Assembly: GCA_030550295.1 (NCBI GenBank)
Contig: JAUQPQ010000001.1
Span: 1-64,000, forward strand
DNA length: 64,000 bases
Source: Chloroflexota bacterium
GTDB taxonomy: Bacteria > Chloroflexota > Dehalococcoidia > SM23-28-2 > HRBIN24
Direction: 5' to 3'
Shown: positions 50,934 to 59,953 of the stretch, piece after piece
How positions within the stretch are numbered: position 1 is the first letter of the stretch
Layout of the letters: each line of letters begins with the position of its first letter
The notes under the pieces: generated by a model
Told to the model about the DNA's origin: nothing
Databases searched by the model: none
Seen by the model: the letters and a program-made list of their open reading frames with translations, nothing else
Program-made: the position numbers and the translations under genes

Positions 50934-51676
50934 GGCCTCTTCCTAGGCAATAGCCTCAGCACGAAACTTTTGGCGGTAGGGCCTAGGCCTACTGCTCGGG
51001 GGGTAGCGGTAAGGCCCCGCCAAGCCTGCCTAACCACCTGTCCCAGCCCCAGTTCCCAGGGGGACGGATGGCGACCGTTGATGCCTTGGGTCTGCCGGGC
51101 CATGATAGCCTTGCGCAACTCCTGGGCTGTGGTGCCTGGGAAAAGGGTGTAGGCGGTACCTATGGCCTTGAGGAAGTGGGCATCGGATCCTCCCACCTCT
51201 GCCAGATGGAAAAGATTCTGGTTTAGCTCTCTGGCGCGGGCCTGGCCAGGCCTGGCCCCAGGGGACGCGTTAGCTGTCTCCAGGGCGTGCAGGTAGGGAA
51301 GGAGGCGTTCAATGTCCCTCTTGCCCAAGCTGCGGGTGAGCCAGCTCATGGGATGTGGCACGACCACTATTCCTCCTTGGCGGTGCACTGCCTCTATTAC
51401 CTCATGGGCAGGGCGCAGGCTGGGCAGCGGCTCCTTAATGAAGAGAGCCAGCAGGTGCCCCTCAATGGCGGTCACCTCCATGCCCATCACCACTTGGAAG
51501 CGATAGCGGCCCTTGGCCCACTCCTCAAGGACGGCGTATGCCCCTGCCAGGCTATCGTGGTCGGTGATGGCGATGACGTCTAGGTCTGTTTCCTCCTCGA
51601 CATAACGAAGGATCTGGGCTGGGGTGGCCATGCCATCGCTGAAGGAGGTATGTATGTGAAGGTCAGCCTTGCCCAT
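50930..51676 (-). CDS. PHP domain phosphoesterase
   Basis: A 248-residue PHP protein with metal motifs ADLHIHTSFSDG near residue 4, TDHDSLAG near 38, VVPHPMSW near 105 and GGSDAHF near 167. PHP enzymes hydrolyse phosphate esters such as histidinol phosphate, nucleotides or pAp. In this operon a phosphatase that converts PI-phosphate to PI is missing from the known set, and this is a candidate. The start overlaps the acyltransferase stop by 14 bases. Confidence 0.85.
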   Translation of the reverse strand: MGKADLHIHTSFSDGMATPAQILRYVEEETDLDVIAITDHDSLAGAYAVLEEWAKGRYRFQVVMGMEVTAIEGHLLALFIKEPLPSLRPAHEVIEAVHRQGGIVVVPHPMSWLTRSLGKRDIERLLPYLHALETANASPGARPGQARARELNQNLFHLAEVGGSDAHFLKAIGTAYTLFPGTTAQELRKAIMARQTQGINGRHPSPWELGLGQVVRQAWRGLTATPRAVGLGPTAKSFVLRLLPRKRP

Positions 51677-52559
51677 AGTTATCTTTGCGTTCCTCAGTAT
51701 CCCATATAGCTTCCAGTACTATCCACTGGCCAGGATCGCGCCGCACATAGGTCTCTAGTATTTGCAAGAAACGTAGGGTGTTGGCAAGGACGTCCTCTTC
51801 CAGGGAGCCTCCCCTTGTAATCTCCATAGGCGGGTGGACAAAGACCTCTAGGCCGTGGCCACGGCGGAAGGAGAAGACGGGTAGGACTATGGCACCCGTG
51901 CGTAGGGCCACCTCTATGGGGCCTATAGGCATGCTAGCTTCTGTGCCCAAGAAAGGGAGGCGTGCCCTAGGCCCCTGGATGTCCCTATCGCCCATGAGGG
52001 CTACCACCCCGCCCTGACGGAGAGTTTTTATCGCGGCCCTGACGCCTGCCACGCTCACGGGCAGGAAGGTGTGCCCCTTACGGGAACGAAGGCGGTCTAC
52101 CAACTGGGAGAGCTGGGGAGGGTGGAGGGGTTCGGTAAGGGCTACCACCTTAATCCCATGGGCTAACAGCCCTTGTACTGCCAGCTCTGGGTTGCCCAGG
52201 TGGCCACTAAGAAGGATAACGCCTTTGCCTTGGGACAGGGCAGGCAGGAAGTGCTCGTAGAACCCATGATGGGTGAGGTGCTGGCAGTAGAAAGAGTAAA
52301 CGTCTAGGTAAGGCATGTGCACCAAGTCGGCATAATAGCGGGCCACATTGCGGAATACAGCCCTAGCTGTTCGTTGAAGTTGTATGGGCGAGGCTTGAGG
52401 CCCCAGCACGTGGTGCAGGTTATCTAACACCTTTCGGCGTAGTCCAGGCCGCAGCCAGTAGGCTATTTCCCCCGCTACGTCACAGAGGGGATAGAGGAGC
52501 CACACGGGTAGGCGCCCTAGGGTCAGGGAGGCCACCCAGATCAAAAGGTAACGCCACAT
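51663..52559 (-). CDS. LPLAT acyltransferase (HtrB/PatA-like)
   Basis: A 298-residue lysophospholipid acyltransferase family protein. The catalytic His is in LLSGHLGNPELA near residue 117 and the second block is in VALMGDRDIQGPRA near 181; an N-terminal membrane helix is present. In mycobacteria a similar enzyme encoded next to pgsA1 and pimA acylates the mannose of PIM1. In Gram-negatives the family acylates lipid A. The neighbours favour the first use. Confidence 0.87.
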   Translation of the reverse strand: MWRYLLIWVASLTLGRLPVWLLYPLCDVAGEIAYWLRPGLRRKVLDNLHHVLGPQASPIQLQRTARAVFRNVARYYADLVHMPYLDVYSFYCQHLTHHGFYEHFLPALSQGKGVILLSGHLGNPELAVQGLLAHGIKVVALTEPLHPPQLSQLVDRLRSRKGHTFLPVSVAGVRAAIKTLRQGGVVALMGDRDIQGPRARLPFLGTEASMPIGPIEVALRTGAIVLPVFSFRRGHGLEVFVHPPMEITRGGSLEEDVLANTLRFLQILETYVRRDPGQWIVLEAIWDTEERKDNYGQG

Positions 52560-52579
52560 CTACCGGGGCCGCCTCGGCC

Positions 52580-53659
52580 CTACATTTGGCCGTTACCGGC
52601 GATGAACTCTTCTGTCAGCCTGCGTGCCTCGGCGTCGGTAAACTGCTTAGGCGGCGACTTCATGAAGTAGGCGCTGGGCCCTATGAGGGGCCCAGGGACG
52701 CCTCGGTCCAGGGCCAGCTTGGCACACCTGATGGCATCTATCACCACGCCGGCCGAGTTGGGGCTATCCCACACCTCCAGCTTGCACTCCAAATTGATGG
52801 GCACTCCTCCGAAGGCTGTCCCCTCCATGCGGATGTAGCAGAACTTTCTGTCCAGCAGCCAGGGCACATAGTCGGAGGGGCCGATGTGCACATTGCCCTC
52901 GGGCAGCTCATAGCCCAGCTGGGAAGTGACGGCTGAAGTCTTGGAGATCTTCTTAGAAAGAAGGCGCTCCCTTTCAAGCATGTTGAGGAAGTCAGTGTTG
53001 CCGCCGAAGTTGAGCTGGTAAGTACGCTCTACCCTTACCCCCCTCTCTACAAAGAGGCGGGTGAGGACTCGGTGCAAAATGGTGGCCCCCACCTGCGACT
53101 TGATGTCGTCACCGATGATGGGTAGGCCACGCTCCTCAAACCGCTTCTGCCAGTAAGGTTCCCGGGCGATGAAGACGGGTATGCAGTTGACAAAGGCACA
53201 TCCGGCCTGGAGCACCTGCTCCACGTACCACTTGGTGGCCTCCTCCGAGCCTACCGGTAGGAAGTTGACAACTACGTGAGTCTGCGTCTCCTTAAGGATG
53301 CGCACGATATCTGCGGTGGGCCCCGGCGCCTTGGCGATCACCTCCCGCAGGTATTTGCCCAGCCCATCATGGGTCATCCCCCGTTCCACTTTCACCCCTA
53401 AAGGGGGGACATCACAGAACTTGTAGGTGTTGTTAGGGGGCGTAAATATGGCCTCGGCCAAGTCCTTGCCCACCTTGTTGGCGTCGACGTCAAAGGCTGC
53501 TACGAACTCGATGTCACCTACGTGGTAGTCTCCTATTTTGACGTGCATGAGGCCGGGGATCTCCTCTTTTTCGTCGGTGTGCCGGTAGTAGTAGACACCT
53601 TGGACGAGGGCTGAGGCGCAATTCCCTATGCCGATGATGGCCACGTTTATCTTGCCCAT
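52580..53659 (-). CDS. ino1: Inositol-3-phosphate synthase
   Basis: A 359-residue NAD-dependent enzyme that turns glucose 6-phosphate into inositol 3-phosphate. The NAD motif is [14 protein letters not shown] (residues 8-21). VNCIPVFIA near 178, [16 protein letters not shown] near 199 and [11 protein letters not shown] near 225 are conserved. Its size matches the actinobacterial/archaeal type, shorter than eukaryotic Ino1. It is first in the operon to PDO; the next gene begins 20 bases after its stop. Confidence 0.95.
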   Translation of the reverse strand: MGKINVAIIGIGNCASALVQGVYYYRHTDEKEEIPGLMHVKIGDYHVGDIEFVAAFDVDANKVGKDLAEAIFTPPNNTYKFCDVPPLGVKVERGMTHDGLGKYLREVIAKAPGPTADIVRILKETQTHVVVNFLPVGSEEATKWYVEQVLQAGCAFVNCIPVFIAREPYWQKRFEERGLPIIGDDIKSQVGATILHRVLTRLFVERGVRVERTYQLNFGGNTDFLNMLERERLLSKKISKTSAVTSQLGYELPEGNVHIGPSDYVPWLLDRKFCYIRMEGTAFGGVPINLECKLEVWDSPNSAGVVIDAIRCAKLALDRGVPGPLIGPSAYFMKSPPKQFTDAEARRLTEEFIAGNGQM

Positions 53660-53731
53660 GCTGCCTCCCTCCTTACAGAGATTCCGTGCCCCTTGGGGGC
53701 GTTTTCAGGCTGAGCGGATACTCAGTCTGAT

Positions 53732-53806
53732 TGGAGCGGGCGGCGGGGATCGAACCCGCGACAACCGGCTTGGAAGGCCGGTGCTCTGCCACTGAGCTAC
53801 GCCCGC
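53732..53806 (-). tRNA. tRNA-Gly (UCC)
   Basis: On the minus strand the acceptor pairs GCGGGCG with CGCCCGC, the D-arm is GCTC/GAGC, the anticodon stem is CCGGC/GCCGG with loop CTTCCAA (anticodon TCC), the T-arm is GCGGG/CCCGC, and CCA is encoded. It reads GGA/GGG glycine codons. Confidence 0.95.
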
Positions 53807-53816
53807 AGCCTCATCA

Positions 53817-53822
53817 ATTATA
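53817..53822 (-). promoter_or_regulatory. -10 element of tRNA-Gly
   Basis: A perfect TATAAT on the minus strand, 10 bases before the tRNA. No good -35 is seen at 16-18 bases. Confidence 0.45.
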
Positions 53823-53868
53823 GTATACCTTCCTTATTCACCAGGCCCCAAAGGCCGGCGACCTTGCG

Positions 53869-54534
53869 CTAAGAGATGCGATACCCCTTGCCCGCCACCG
53901 TCTGGATGATCAGGTTGTCTCCTGCCACCTGACGTAGCTTGTGGCGGAGATTGCGTATGTGTGTCCGTACCACATCGGGGCTGCCGGCGTCCTCAGGGTA
54001 GCCCCACACTTGTTGCAACAGTTCGCGGATGCTCACTATCCTCCCCCGGTGGCGGGCCAGATGCTCTAGGATGGCGGCCTCTGTCCCTGTGAGGCCGATG
54101 CTCCCATAGGGTCCCTTAAGCTGTTGAGAGGCCGGATAAAAGGAGGCAGGGCCCACGGTTAGAAGCTCCTCTTTGCCTCTCTCTTGCAACAGCTGGGAAA
54201 GGTGACGGGCCACTTCGGGCCCGGGACAGGGGCGCACCAAGACCTCATTGCTTCGGGGGTGAAAAGTTAAAGTTCCAGGCAGCCACCGCTCCTCGGGGCT
54301 AACCAGGAACAGGAGGGGGACGTTCTGCTCCTTAAGAAGATCGGCTAGACGGGCTACCTCTGGGACGCCTAAGTCGGTAGAGAGGACGGCAGCGTCTAAG
54401 GTAAGGGTCCCAAGGACAGAAATGGCCTCCTGGGGGGAAGCGGCTGCCACCACTTGATGGCCCAGGGCCATCAGCGCTTGCTGGACGGCCTGCAGGAGAA
54501 AAAGCTGGCATGAAGCTATTAGGATGGTGGCCAT
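53869..54534 (-). CDS. OmpR-type response regulator with degenerate receiver
   Basis: A 221-residue protein. The C-terminal winged helix (about 125-220) is of OmpR/PhoB type (LTGTEAAILEHLARHRGRIVS; RTHIRNLRHKLRQ; IQTVAGKGYRIS). The receiver half is altered: the acidic pair near residue 9 is missing (ILIASCQLF) and the phospho-acceptor position is Ser52 in LDAAVLSTD. No histidine kinase is adjacent. It is thus a likely phosphorylation-independent regulator, sensing by another route or by abundance. Confidence 0.85.
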   Translation of the reverse strand: MATILIASCQLFLLQAVQQALMALGHQVVAAASPQEAISVLGTLTLDAAVLSTDLGVPEVARLADLLKEQNVPLLFLVSPEERWLPGTLTFHPRSNEVLVRPCPGPEVARHLSQLLQERGKEELLTVGPASFYPASQQLKGPYGSIGLTGTEAAILEHLARHRGRIVSIRELLQQVWGYPEDAGSPDVVRTHIRNLRHKLRQVAGDNLIIQTVAGKGYRIS

Positions 54535-54537
54535 CCC

Positions 54538-55296
54538 TTAGTGCAGCTCTTCCAATTCGAAGATGTAGGTGCCGTTGTCGTAACGTACCAACTCCCTACG
54601 CGCCGTATCGGCGATCCACGCGGTCTGCGTCTCTCCTTTACTCTCCGCCTCCAGGCGCCAGGCCAAGAAGGTGCCAGCGGGCACGGTAATTGGCTCCTTT
54701 GTTACCACCTTTAGGTGCATTATGGCGGCCGCCGGCTTGCGCAAGATGGCCGTTCCTACATCTACGTAGGCTGCCTGGTAGCCGTAGTCCAAAGGGAGGG
54801 TTCGCCAAAGGGCGATATCTCCCCAGGAGTCGTAGTAGGAGGTGCCTACCGTTAGACTATCGGTGCGGCTGTCGTTGTCAGACTCTTGGGTGACGGTGAC
54901 CTTACCATCTCCATATTGGACACGCCATCGCCTTTCGCCCCCTGGCCCAGTAAGGGCCCTCTCCACAGCAAGGGGCTTAAAGTAGGTGGCGTCCAAAGTG
55001 GCCCTGACTTCATCACGGAAACGGCTTTGGGAATCGATGAACTCTTGGCGGACCTCTATAGTGCGTCCCTGGTGGACGATAGCTATGGAGGCCTGCCCTA
55101 CTGTCCTGTCGCCTCTAAGAAGACGGTACCGTGCTTCCTCTTGCCCCTCCCAGGGCACCATCTGGATGGCCACATCGCCAGGGGGAGGAGGGGTTTCTTC
55201 TTGGGGGTTGCAGGCGAAAAGGGCCACAAGGAGAAGGCATGTGGCGATCACGTGCCACACGGGGAGTCCAGATCCTTTGCTGAGGTTAGTGGACAT
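54538..55296 (-). CDS. Secreted lipoprotein, unknown function
   Basis: About 252 residues. A signal peptide with lipobox LFAC (near residue 26) is followed by a Pro-rich linker (EETPPPPG) and a beta-rich body with repeated strands (YRLLRGDRTVGQASIAIV; WRVQYGDGKVTVTQES). The general look recalls DUF3108-type beta-sandwich proteins, but the match is weak. ATG 55296 is chosen because it gives the signal peptide and lies after the EF-G stop; the longer frame does not. It precedes the response regulator by 3 bases. Confidence 0.7.
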   Translation of the reverse strand: MSTNLSKGSGLPVWHVIATCLLLVALFACNPQEETPPPPGDVAIQMVPWEGQEEARYRLLRGDRTVGQASIAIVHQGRTIEVRQEFIDSQSRFRDEVRATLDATYFKPLAVERALTGPGGERRWRVQYGDGKVTVTQESDNDSRTDSLTVGTSYYDSWGDIALWRTLPLDYGYQAAYVDVGTAILRKPAAAIMHLKVVTKEPITVPAGTFLAWRLEAESKGETQTAWIADTARRELVRYDNGTYIFELEELH

Positions 55297-55306
55297 GCAC
55301 CTGGTA

Positions 55307-57370
55307 TTATGCCCGCTGGGCCTCTCGCTCTTTTTGGGCCTGTTCGATGATGCGCTGGGAGATGTGTGGGGGCACCTCCTCATAGTGATGGAAGCTCATA
55401 GAATAGTGGCCCCGCCCCTGGGTGAGGGAGCGCAGGTCGGCGGCATAGCGCTGAACCTCAGCCAAGGGGGCTAGGGCCTCGATGGTGGTAAGCCCTGGCC
55501 CGGCAGGGTTGGTCCCCAGGACGCGGGCCCGCTTAGAGTTTAGGTCGCTTATGACGTCGCCGGTGTTGGCATCGGGGACGGTTATACGCATGTGCATGAT
55601 CGGCTCCAACAGCACCGGTTTGGCCTCTTGCGCCCCCTTGCGGAAGGCGTGAGCAGCAGCGATCTTGAAGGCGATGTCCGAGGAGTCGACAGGATGGTCT
55701 TTGCCGTCGAACAGGGTCACTTTCAAGTCCACGACGGGGTAGTAGGCTAGGACTCCCTCCTGCATGGCCTCAACGATGCCCTTCTCTACGGAGGGGATGA
55801 ACTGCTTAGGTATGACCCCACCAACGATCTGGTCTACGAACTGGAAGCCCTGGCCCCTTGGGAGGGGTTCCAGGCGGATGGCTACCCTGGCGTATTGGCC
55901 TCTTCCCCCTGTCTGCTTCTTGTGGGTGTATTCGGCTACGGCAGTGGTGGTGATGGTCTCTTTATAAGGGACTTTGGGTGTGCTCATCTCCAGGTCGACA
56001 TTGAACTTGCGCCGGATCTTCTCCAAGGCCACCTCTACGTGGGAGTCGCCCAGGCCTTGCAGGAGGACCTCGCCTGTGTCTTGGACACGTTCGATCCTCA
56101 GGCTTGGGTCCTCGTCCACTATGCGCTGGAGGGCGCTGCTCATCTTGTCCAGGTCGGCCTTGCTCTTAGGGTTGATGGCAGCAGAGAAGACTGGCTCAGG
56201 GAATAGGATGCCAGGGAGGATAATTGGATGGTCTCGCTGGCACAGGGTGTCGCCTGTGGCAGTTTCGGCCAGCTTGGCTACGGCGCCTATGTCACCGGCC
56301 ACTAGCTCGCCTGTCTGGCTCTGGTTTTTGCCGCATATGTTGTAGAGGGGGCCGATACGTTCTTGCGCCTGGCGCTTGGAATTCCACACCTGGGAATCGG
56401 CGCGCAATGTGCCAGTATAGATGCGCAAGAAAGTAAGCCGCCCCACGTAAGGGTCAGCCGTGGTCTTGAAGGCGAGGGCCGCCAGAGGCCCGGAGGGATC
56501 AGCCTTTAGCTCTTGGCCGTCTTCGCTGGTGGCGGTAACGTCGGCAGGGGAAGGAAGGAGACGGCAGATGAACTGGAGGAGGGGGCGGATGCCTATCGCT
56601 TTGGCGGCTGAGCCGACAAGTATGGGGACGAGTGCGCCAGAGGAGATGGCCTTCTTTAGGGCAGCCTCCACCTCCTGGACTCCCAGCTCTTCCCCTTCCA
56701 GATAGCGGCCCAGTAACTCATCGTCCACCTCTATTGCTGCCTCTATCAGCTTCTCTCGCCACGTCTCAGCTTCAGAGGCCAAATCGGTGGGGATCTCTTC
56801 CTCCCGCTCCTCCTCTCCTAGGTAGGCGGTGCTGGTGAAGAGGTCGATCACCCCGCTAAACCCATGTTCCTGGCCCACTGGAAGTTGCAACGGTAGACAT
56901 TTCTTTCCCCAGTGCTCTTGTAGCTGGGAGACGACAGAGAAGAAGTTGGCGTTGTCCCGGTCTATACGGTTAACGAATACAGCCCTGGGGAGGGAGCGCT
57001 CGTTAGAGTACTGCCAGGCGAACTCCGTCCCTACCTGGACACCGGAGGCTGCGTCCACCACGATGATGGCGGCATCGGCAGCTCTGAGGCCACATTTTAC
57101 CTCGCCTTGAAAATCGGGATACCCAGGGGTGTCTAACAGGTTAAGTTTGTAGCCGTTCCAGCGGAAGGAGAGGACCGATAGGTTAATGGAGAAGCCGCGT
57201 CTATGCTCATCGGGGTCCCAGTCGGATGTGGTGGTCCCGTCCTCCACTCGCCCCATACGGGCGATGGCTCCGGCCCTGAAGAGGAGGGCTTCCGACAAGG
57301 TAGTCTTGCCGGTGCTGCCATGGCCTACTAGCGCCACATTGCGGATGTCCTTTGGGGCGTATTGGGTCAT
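55307..57370 (-). CDS. Elongation factor G-like protein (EF-G2)
   Basis: A 687-residue translational GTPase. The G domain has G1 GHGSTGKTTL (17-26), G3 DTPGYPDF near 80 and an altered G4 VNRID (NKxD in most), then EF-G domains II-V. Thr-rich switch I is changed (SDWDPDEHRRGFSI), as in the EF-G2/FusA2 branch, which is often ribosome-stimulated but poor in normal translocation. The true fusA is probably elsewhere with the str operon. It is the first gene of the unit with the lipoprotein and response regulator. Confidence 0.87.
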   Translation of the reverse strand: MTQYAPKDIRNVALVGHGSTGKTTLSEALLFRAGAIARMGRVEDGTTTSDWDPDEHRRGFSINLSVLSFRWNGYKLNLLDTPGYPDFQGEVKCGLRAADAAIIVVDAASGVQVGTEFAWQYSNERSLPRAVFVNRIDRDNANFFSVVSQLQEHWGKKCLPLQLPVGQEHGFSGVIDLFTSTAYLGEEEREEEIPTDLASEAETWREKLIEAAIEVDDELLGRYLEGEELGVQEVEAALKKAISSGALVPILVGSAAKAIGIRPLLQFICRLLPSPADVTATSEDGQELKADPSGPLAALAFKTTADPYVGRLTFLRIYTGTLRADSQVWNSKRQAQERIGPLYNICGKNQSQTGELVAGDIGAVAKLAETATGDTLCQRDHPIILPGILFPEPVFSAAINPKSKADLDKMSSALQRIVDEDPSLRIERVQDTGEVLLQGLGDSHVEVALEKIRRKFNVDLEMSTPKVPYKETITTTAVAEYTHKKQTGGRGQYARVAIRLEPLPRGQGFQFVDQIVGGVIPKQFIPSVEKGIVEAMQEGVLAYYPVVDLKVTLFDGKDHPVDSSDIAFKIAAAHAFRKGAQEAKPVLLEPIMHMRITVPDANTGDVISDLNSKRARVLGTNPAGPGLTTIEALAPLAEVQRYAADLRSLTQGRGHYSMSFHHYEEVPPHISQRIIEQAQKEREAQRA

Positions 57371-57432
57371 GGGCTCCCCCCTACTGTCCTACCTCTTCAC
57401 TGGCATATTACCACAGTGAGGGCACCTGGGCC

Positions 57433-57461
57433 TTGCCTTTCTCTAGCTTAAGGGCTATGTT
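57433..57461 (+). promoter_or_regulatory. Promoter of the GH18-like gene
   Basis: TTGCCT at 57433-57438 and TATGTT at 57456-57461 with a 17-base spacer. The leader is about 40 bases with ATAGGGAGG before ATG 57506. Confidence 0.5.
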
Positions 57462-57505
57462 ACAATTCCGCCAGATGCCCTGGATATGCAGCAGATAGGG
57501 AGGTT

Positions 57506-59392
57506 ATGCGTTTCTTGCCTCCTCCTCGGCGTTCATGGGACCGTTTCCCTAGGAGGCGGTTGGCACCACCCCCAGCTCAGGGCGCAGGCTCTCCCCCTGT
57601 AGAATCGCGCCGCCCCTTATCTGCGCCACGGGATCCTGGGCCTTATATCCTCGGTGGGGCCCTTCTGGTGGTGGTGTTAGTGGCCCTGGTGGTCAGTTTC
57701 ACCTGCCTTGGCGGCGGAGAGGAGCAGGAGGCGATGGTGGGGCCGGGCATCAGTGTGCGGGCTCAAGAACCTCCCCCCTTGCCCAAGGGTTTTACCTTGG
57801 CCAGCAACTGGCTTGTCTTTCGGGTGAAGGAGGAACCTATCTCCCCTGTGCGCTTGGGCCTGCCCCTGCGCTCGGGCTTTGGACAGGCGCGGGATCTGGC
57901 CTTCTACACCTATCAGAATGGAAGGTGGCAACGCCTCAAGGAGGCGATAGTAGTATCTACTGAGGCCTTCCAGAGGGGGGAATGCCGGCCTTCTCAGGGT
58001 GTAGGTCAGGGCCCTCTCCTGGCCTGTGGCGAGTTCTTGCCTGTACCCCCAAACTTGGCGGTGCTGGCCGGCCGTCCCCCTCAGCAGGCGAAGGTGATCG
58101 CCTCCCTTCCTTCGATGGCTTCTCTGCATCCGGAGGCCCAAGAGCTAGCGTGGATGGTCAGCCCCCGTGACTTCCAGCCCTCTGACGATGGGGGTGTCAA
58201 GGGTAGGCTTACGTCGTTACGCCTTAGGCCAGGCCAGGAGCTGATCCCTACCATATGGGCAGGTGAATACGAGGCTGCAACCCTTAGGGCCATCTTGTCC
58301 GATGAGCGACTACGCGCCGCGCACATAGAGAAGATCCTCTCCCTGGTGAAATCGGAGGGCCTCAAGGGCGTCAATATTGAGTACGACGTTCCTCCTGAGG
58401 TGGCCGTTTCCTTCCAGGTCTTCGTGCGGGAGTTGGCCCAGGGCCTTCACCGGACGGAGGCCAAGCTGGCCGTTACCCTTCCACCCCCTGTCCCCTCTCC
58501 CACCGTGGACTGGGCAGCTGTGGGCGAGGCAGCCGATATGGTCTGGATGCTGCCGGTACTTGATCCCCAGTCGTACCGGGTAGTTATGCCTAGGGCCCTA
58601 GAATATGCTACAGCCCGGGTCCCTCCCGAGAAGCTCTATCTGGTGCTAAACCCCTTTAGCGTCCGTCGTCATCGTGGTGGCCTTGAATTGATAGGCTACG
58701 AAGAGGCCATGTCCCTCGCCTTGGAGGTAGATGTAACGTCGTCTGGGCCTCTGCGGCCTGGGAGCTCGGCCCAGCTGCGGGCGGTAAACCTCGTAAGTGG
58801 TGGTCTGGCCTGGAGTGACGATGTGGCTGCTGTCACCTTTACCATAGGCACGGGTGGCGAAGAGGTGATCTTTGTTGAGAACTTCTTTAGCGCCGGCTTT
58901 AAGCTGGAGATGGTGACGGCCTTTGGTCTGGCAGGGGTTGTGATAGCCGATGCCTCTGAGGAGTCGGATCTGGCCCCCATCTGGCCCCAAGTCCGGGAGA
59001 TGGTAGAGACGGGCTCGCCGGTCCTGCAGCGGCCCAATGGGGGTGCCCTGACGCCTCGCTGGCAGGCCTCGGGCGGGCGGCTCAGCCGTGAGCAGGGAGC
59101 CTCCACCTCTTGGACAGCTCCAGGCGAGGGCACCTTCCAGGTAGAGCTGGTAGTGAGCGACGGCCAAAACCGGTTCGGGCGGCGTGTCATTCTCACTGTG
59201 GGCGCGGCCCTTCCTCCCTCTCCTAGTCCCCAGCCCAGCCCAACGGTGATGCCCACTCCTACCCCCTCACCTACTCCAATGCCAACGCCTACGCCGAGCC
59301 CCGCTCCTTCTACACCTACGCCTAGGCCTACTCCCACACCTACGCCCAGCCCTACTCCCACGCCTACGCCCAGGCCAAGTCCTACCCCGTGA
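57506..59392 (+). CDS. Membrane-anchored GH18-like surface protein with Pro-Thr tail
   Basis: 628 residues. A basic Pro-rich N-terminus leads to one membrane helix (about 47-68), so the rest is outside. Residues about 195-400 look like a GH18-type barrel (LIPTIWAG; then [16 protein letters not shown], where chitinases have DxxDxDxE). The Glu/Asp set is incomplete, so sugar binding without hydrolysis is possible. A cadherin/PKD-like beta domain follows (about 500-570), and the last 55 residues are Pro/Thr/Ser repeats. It resembles spore or cell-wall GH18-like proteins. Confidence 0.7.
   Translation: MRFLPPPRRSWDRFPRRRLAPPPAQGAGSPPVESRRPLSAPRDPGPYILGGALLVVVLVALVVSFTCLGGGEEQEAMVGPGISVRAQEPPPLPKGFTLASNWLVFRVKEEPISPVRLGLPLRSGFGQARDLAFYTYQNGRWQRLKEAIVVSTEAFQRGECRPSQGVGQGPLLACGEFLPVPPNLAVLAGRPPQQAKVIASLPSMASLHPEAQELAWMVSPRDFQPSDDGGVKGRLTSLRLRPGQELIPTIWAGEYEAATLRAILSDERLRAAHIEKILSLVKSEGLKGVNIEYDVPPEVAVSFQVFVRELAQGLHRTEAKLAVTLPPPVPSPTVDWAAVGEAADMVWMLPVLDPQSYRVVMPRALEYATARVPPEKLYLVLNPFSVRRHRGGLELIGYEEAMSLALEVDVTSSGPLRPGSSAQLRAVNLVSGGLAWSDDVAAVTFTIGTGGEEVIFVENFFSAGFKLEMVTAFGLAGVVIADASEESDLAPIWPQVREMVETGSPVLQRPNGGALTPRWQASGGRLSREQGASTSWTAPGEGTFQVELVVSDGQNRFGRRVILTVGAALPPSPSPQPSPTVMPTPTPSPTPMPTPTPSPAPSTPTPRPTPTPTPSPTPTPTPRPSPTP
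59219..59391 (+). repeat. Low-complexity CCTACN-type repeat coding a Pro-Thr tail
   Basis: Degenerate hexamers based on CCT-ACT/ACG and CCC-AGC encode about 55 residues of PT, PTP and PSP repeats at the end of the GH18-like protein. This is a common wall-spanning linker, and the array is likely to vary in length between strains. Confidence 0.85.
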
Positions 59393-59400
59393 GGTGGGAT

Positions 59401-59937
59401 ATGAGGGTCCTAGGCGGCACGGCTAAGGGTCGTCTCCTCAAGGCAGTAGTGGGGACGAGACCTACCGCCGCCAGGGTAAGGGCTGCCCTCTTCTCGGCCC
59501 TAGAGGCTATGGGTGCCAGTGTAGATCGCGTCCTTGACCTATATGCCGGCTCGGGGGCCCTGGGCATCGAGGCCCTTTCACGGGGGGCCTCATGGTGCGA
59601 CTTTGTAGAGCAAGACCGGAGGGCTTGCGCTCAGATCCGTCGTAACCTGGTGGCCACGGGCCTAGCAGGACGGGCGTCCGTCATCTGCTCCTCTGTGGAA
59701 CGGGCCCTGGGCCGCCTTCGAGGCCCCTATAGCCTCATACTGGCCGACCCCCCCTATAGGGACGAAAGGGCCCTCGAGACTTTAGCGCAGCTGGCATCTT
59801 CAGCCCTAGTGGTAGTAGGCCTCACCACCATAGTTATTGAACACAGGTCTTCTCAGCCCATGCCTTCAGCTATGGGCCCCTTCCGCCTGGTTAAGACCCT
59901 GCGCCATGGAGATAGCGCCCTATCCTTTTATCGCTGA
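59401..59937 (+). CDS. rsmD: 16S rRNA (guanine966-N2)-methyltransferase RsmD
   Basis: About 178 residues. It methylates G966 of 16S rRNA. The opening MRVLGGTAKGRLLKA is typical, the SAM motif is VLDLYAGSGALGIEALSRGA near residue 40 and the catalytic motif IV is LADPPYRD near 115. ATG 59401 is used over GTG 59389, which lies on the previous stop, since GAGGTGGGAT precedes it. rsmD-coaD is a widely kept pair. Confidence 0.92.
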   Translation: MRVLGGTAKGRLLKAVVGTRPTAARVRAALFSALEAMGASVDRVLDLYAGSGALGIEALSRGASWCDFVEQDRRACAQIRRNLVATGLAGRASVICSSVERALGRLRGPYSLILADPPYRDERALETLAQLASSALVVVGLTTIVIEHRSSQPMPSAMGPFRLVKTLRHGDSALSFYR

Positions 59938-59953
59938 CAGAGGGAGGTGAGCC

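Noticed and set aside
59219..59391. CRISPR or tandem repeat array
   Set aside because: The repeats are degenerate hexamers inside a reading frame that codes a Pro-Thr linker; there are no spacers.
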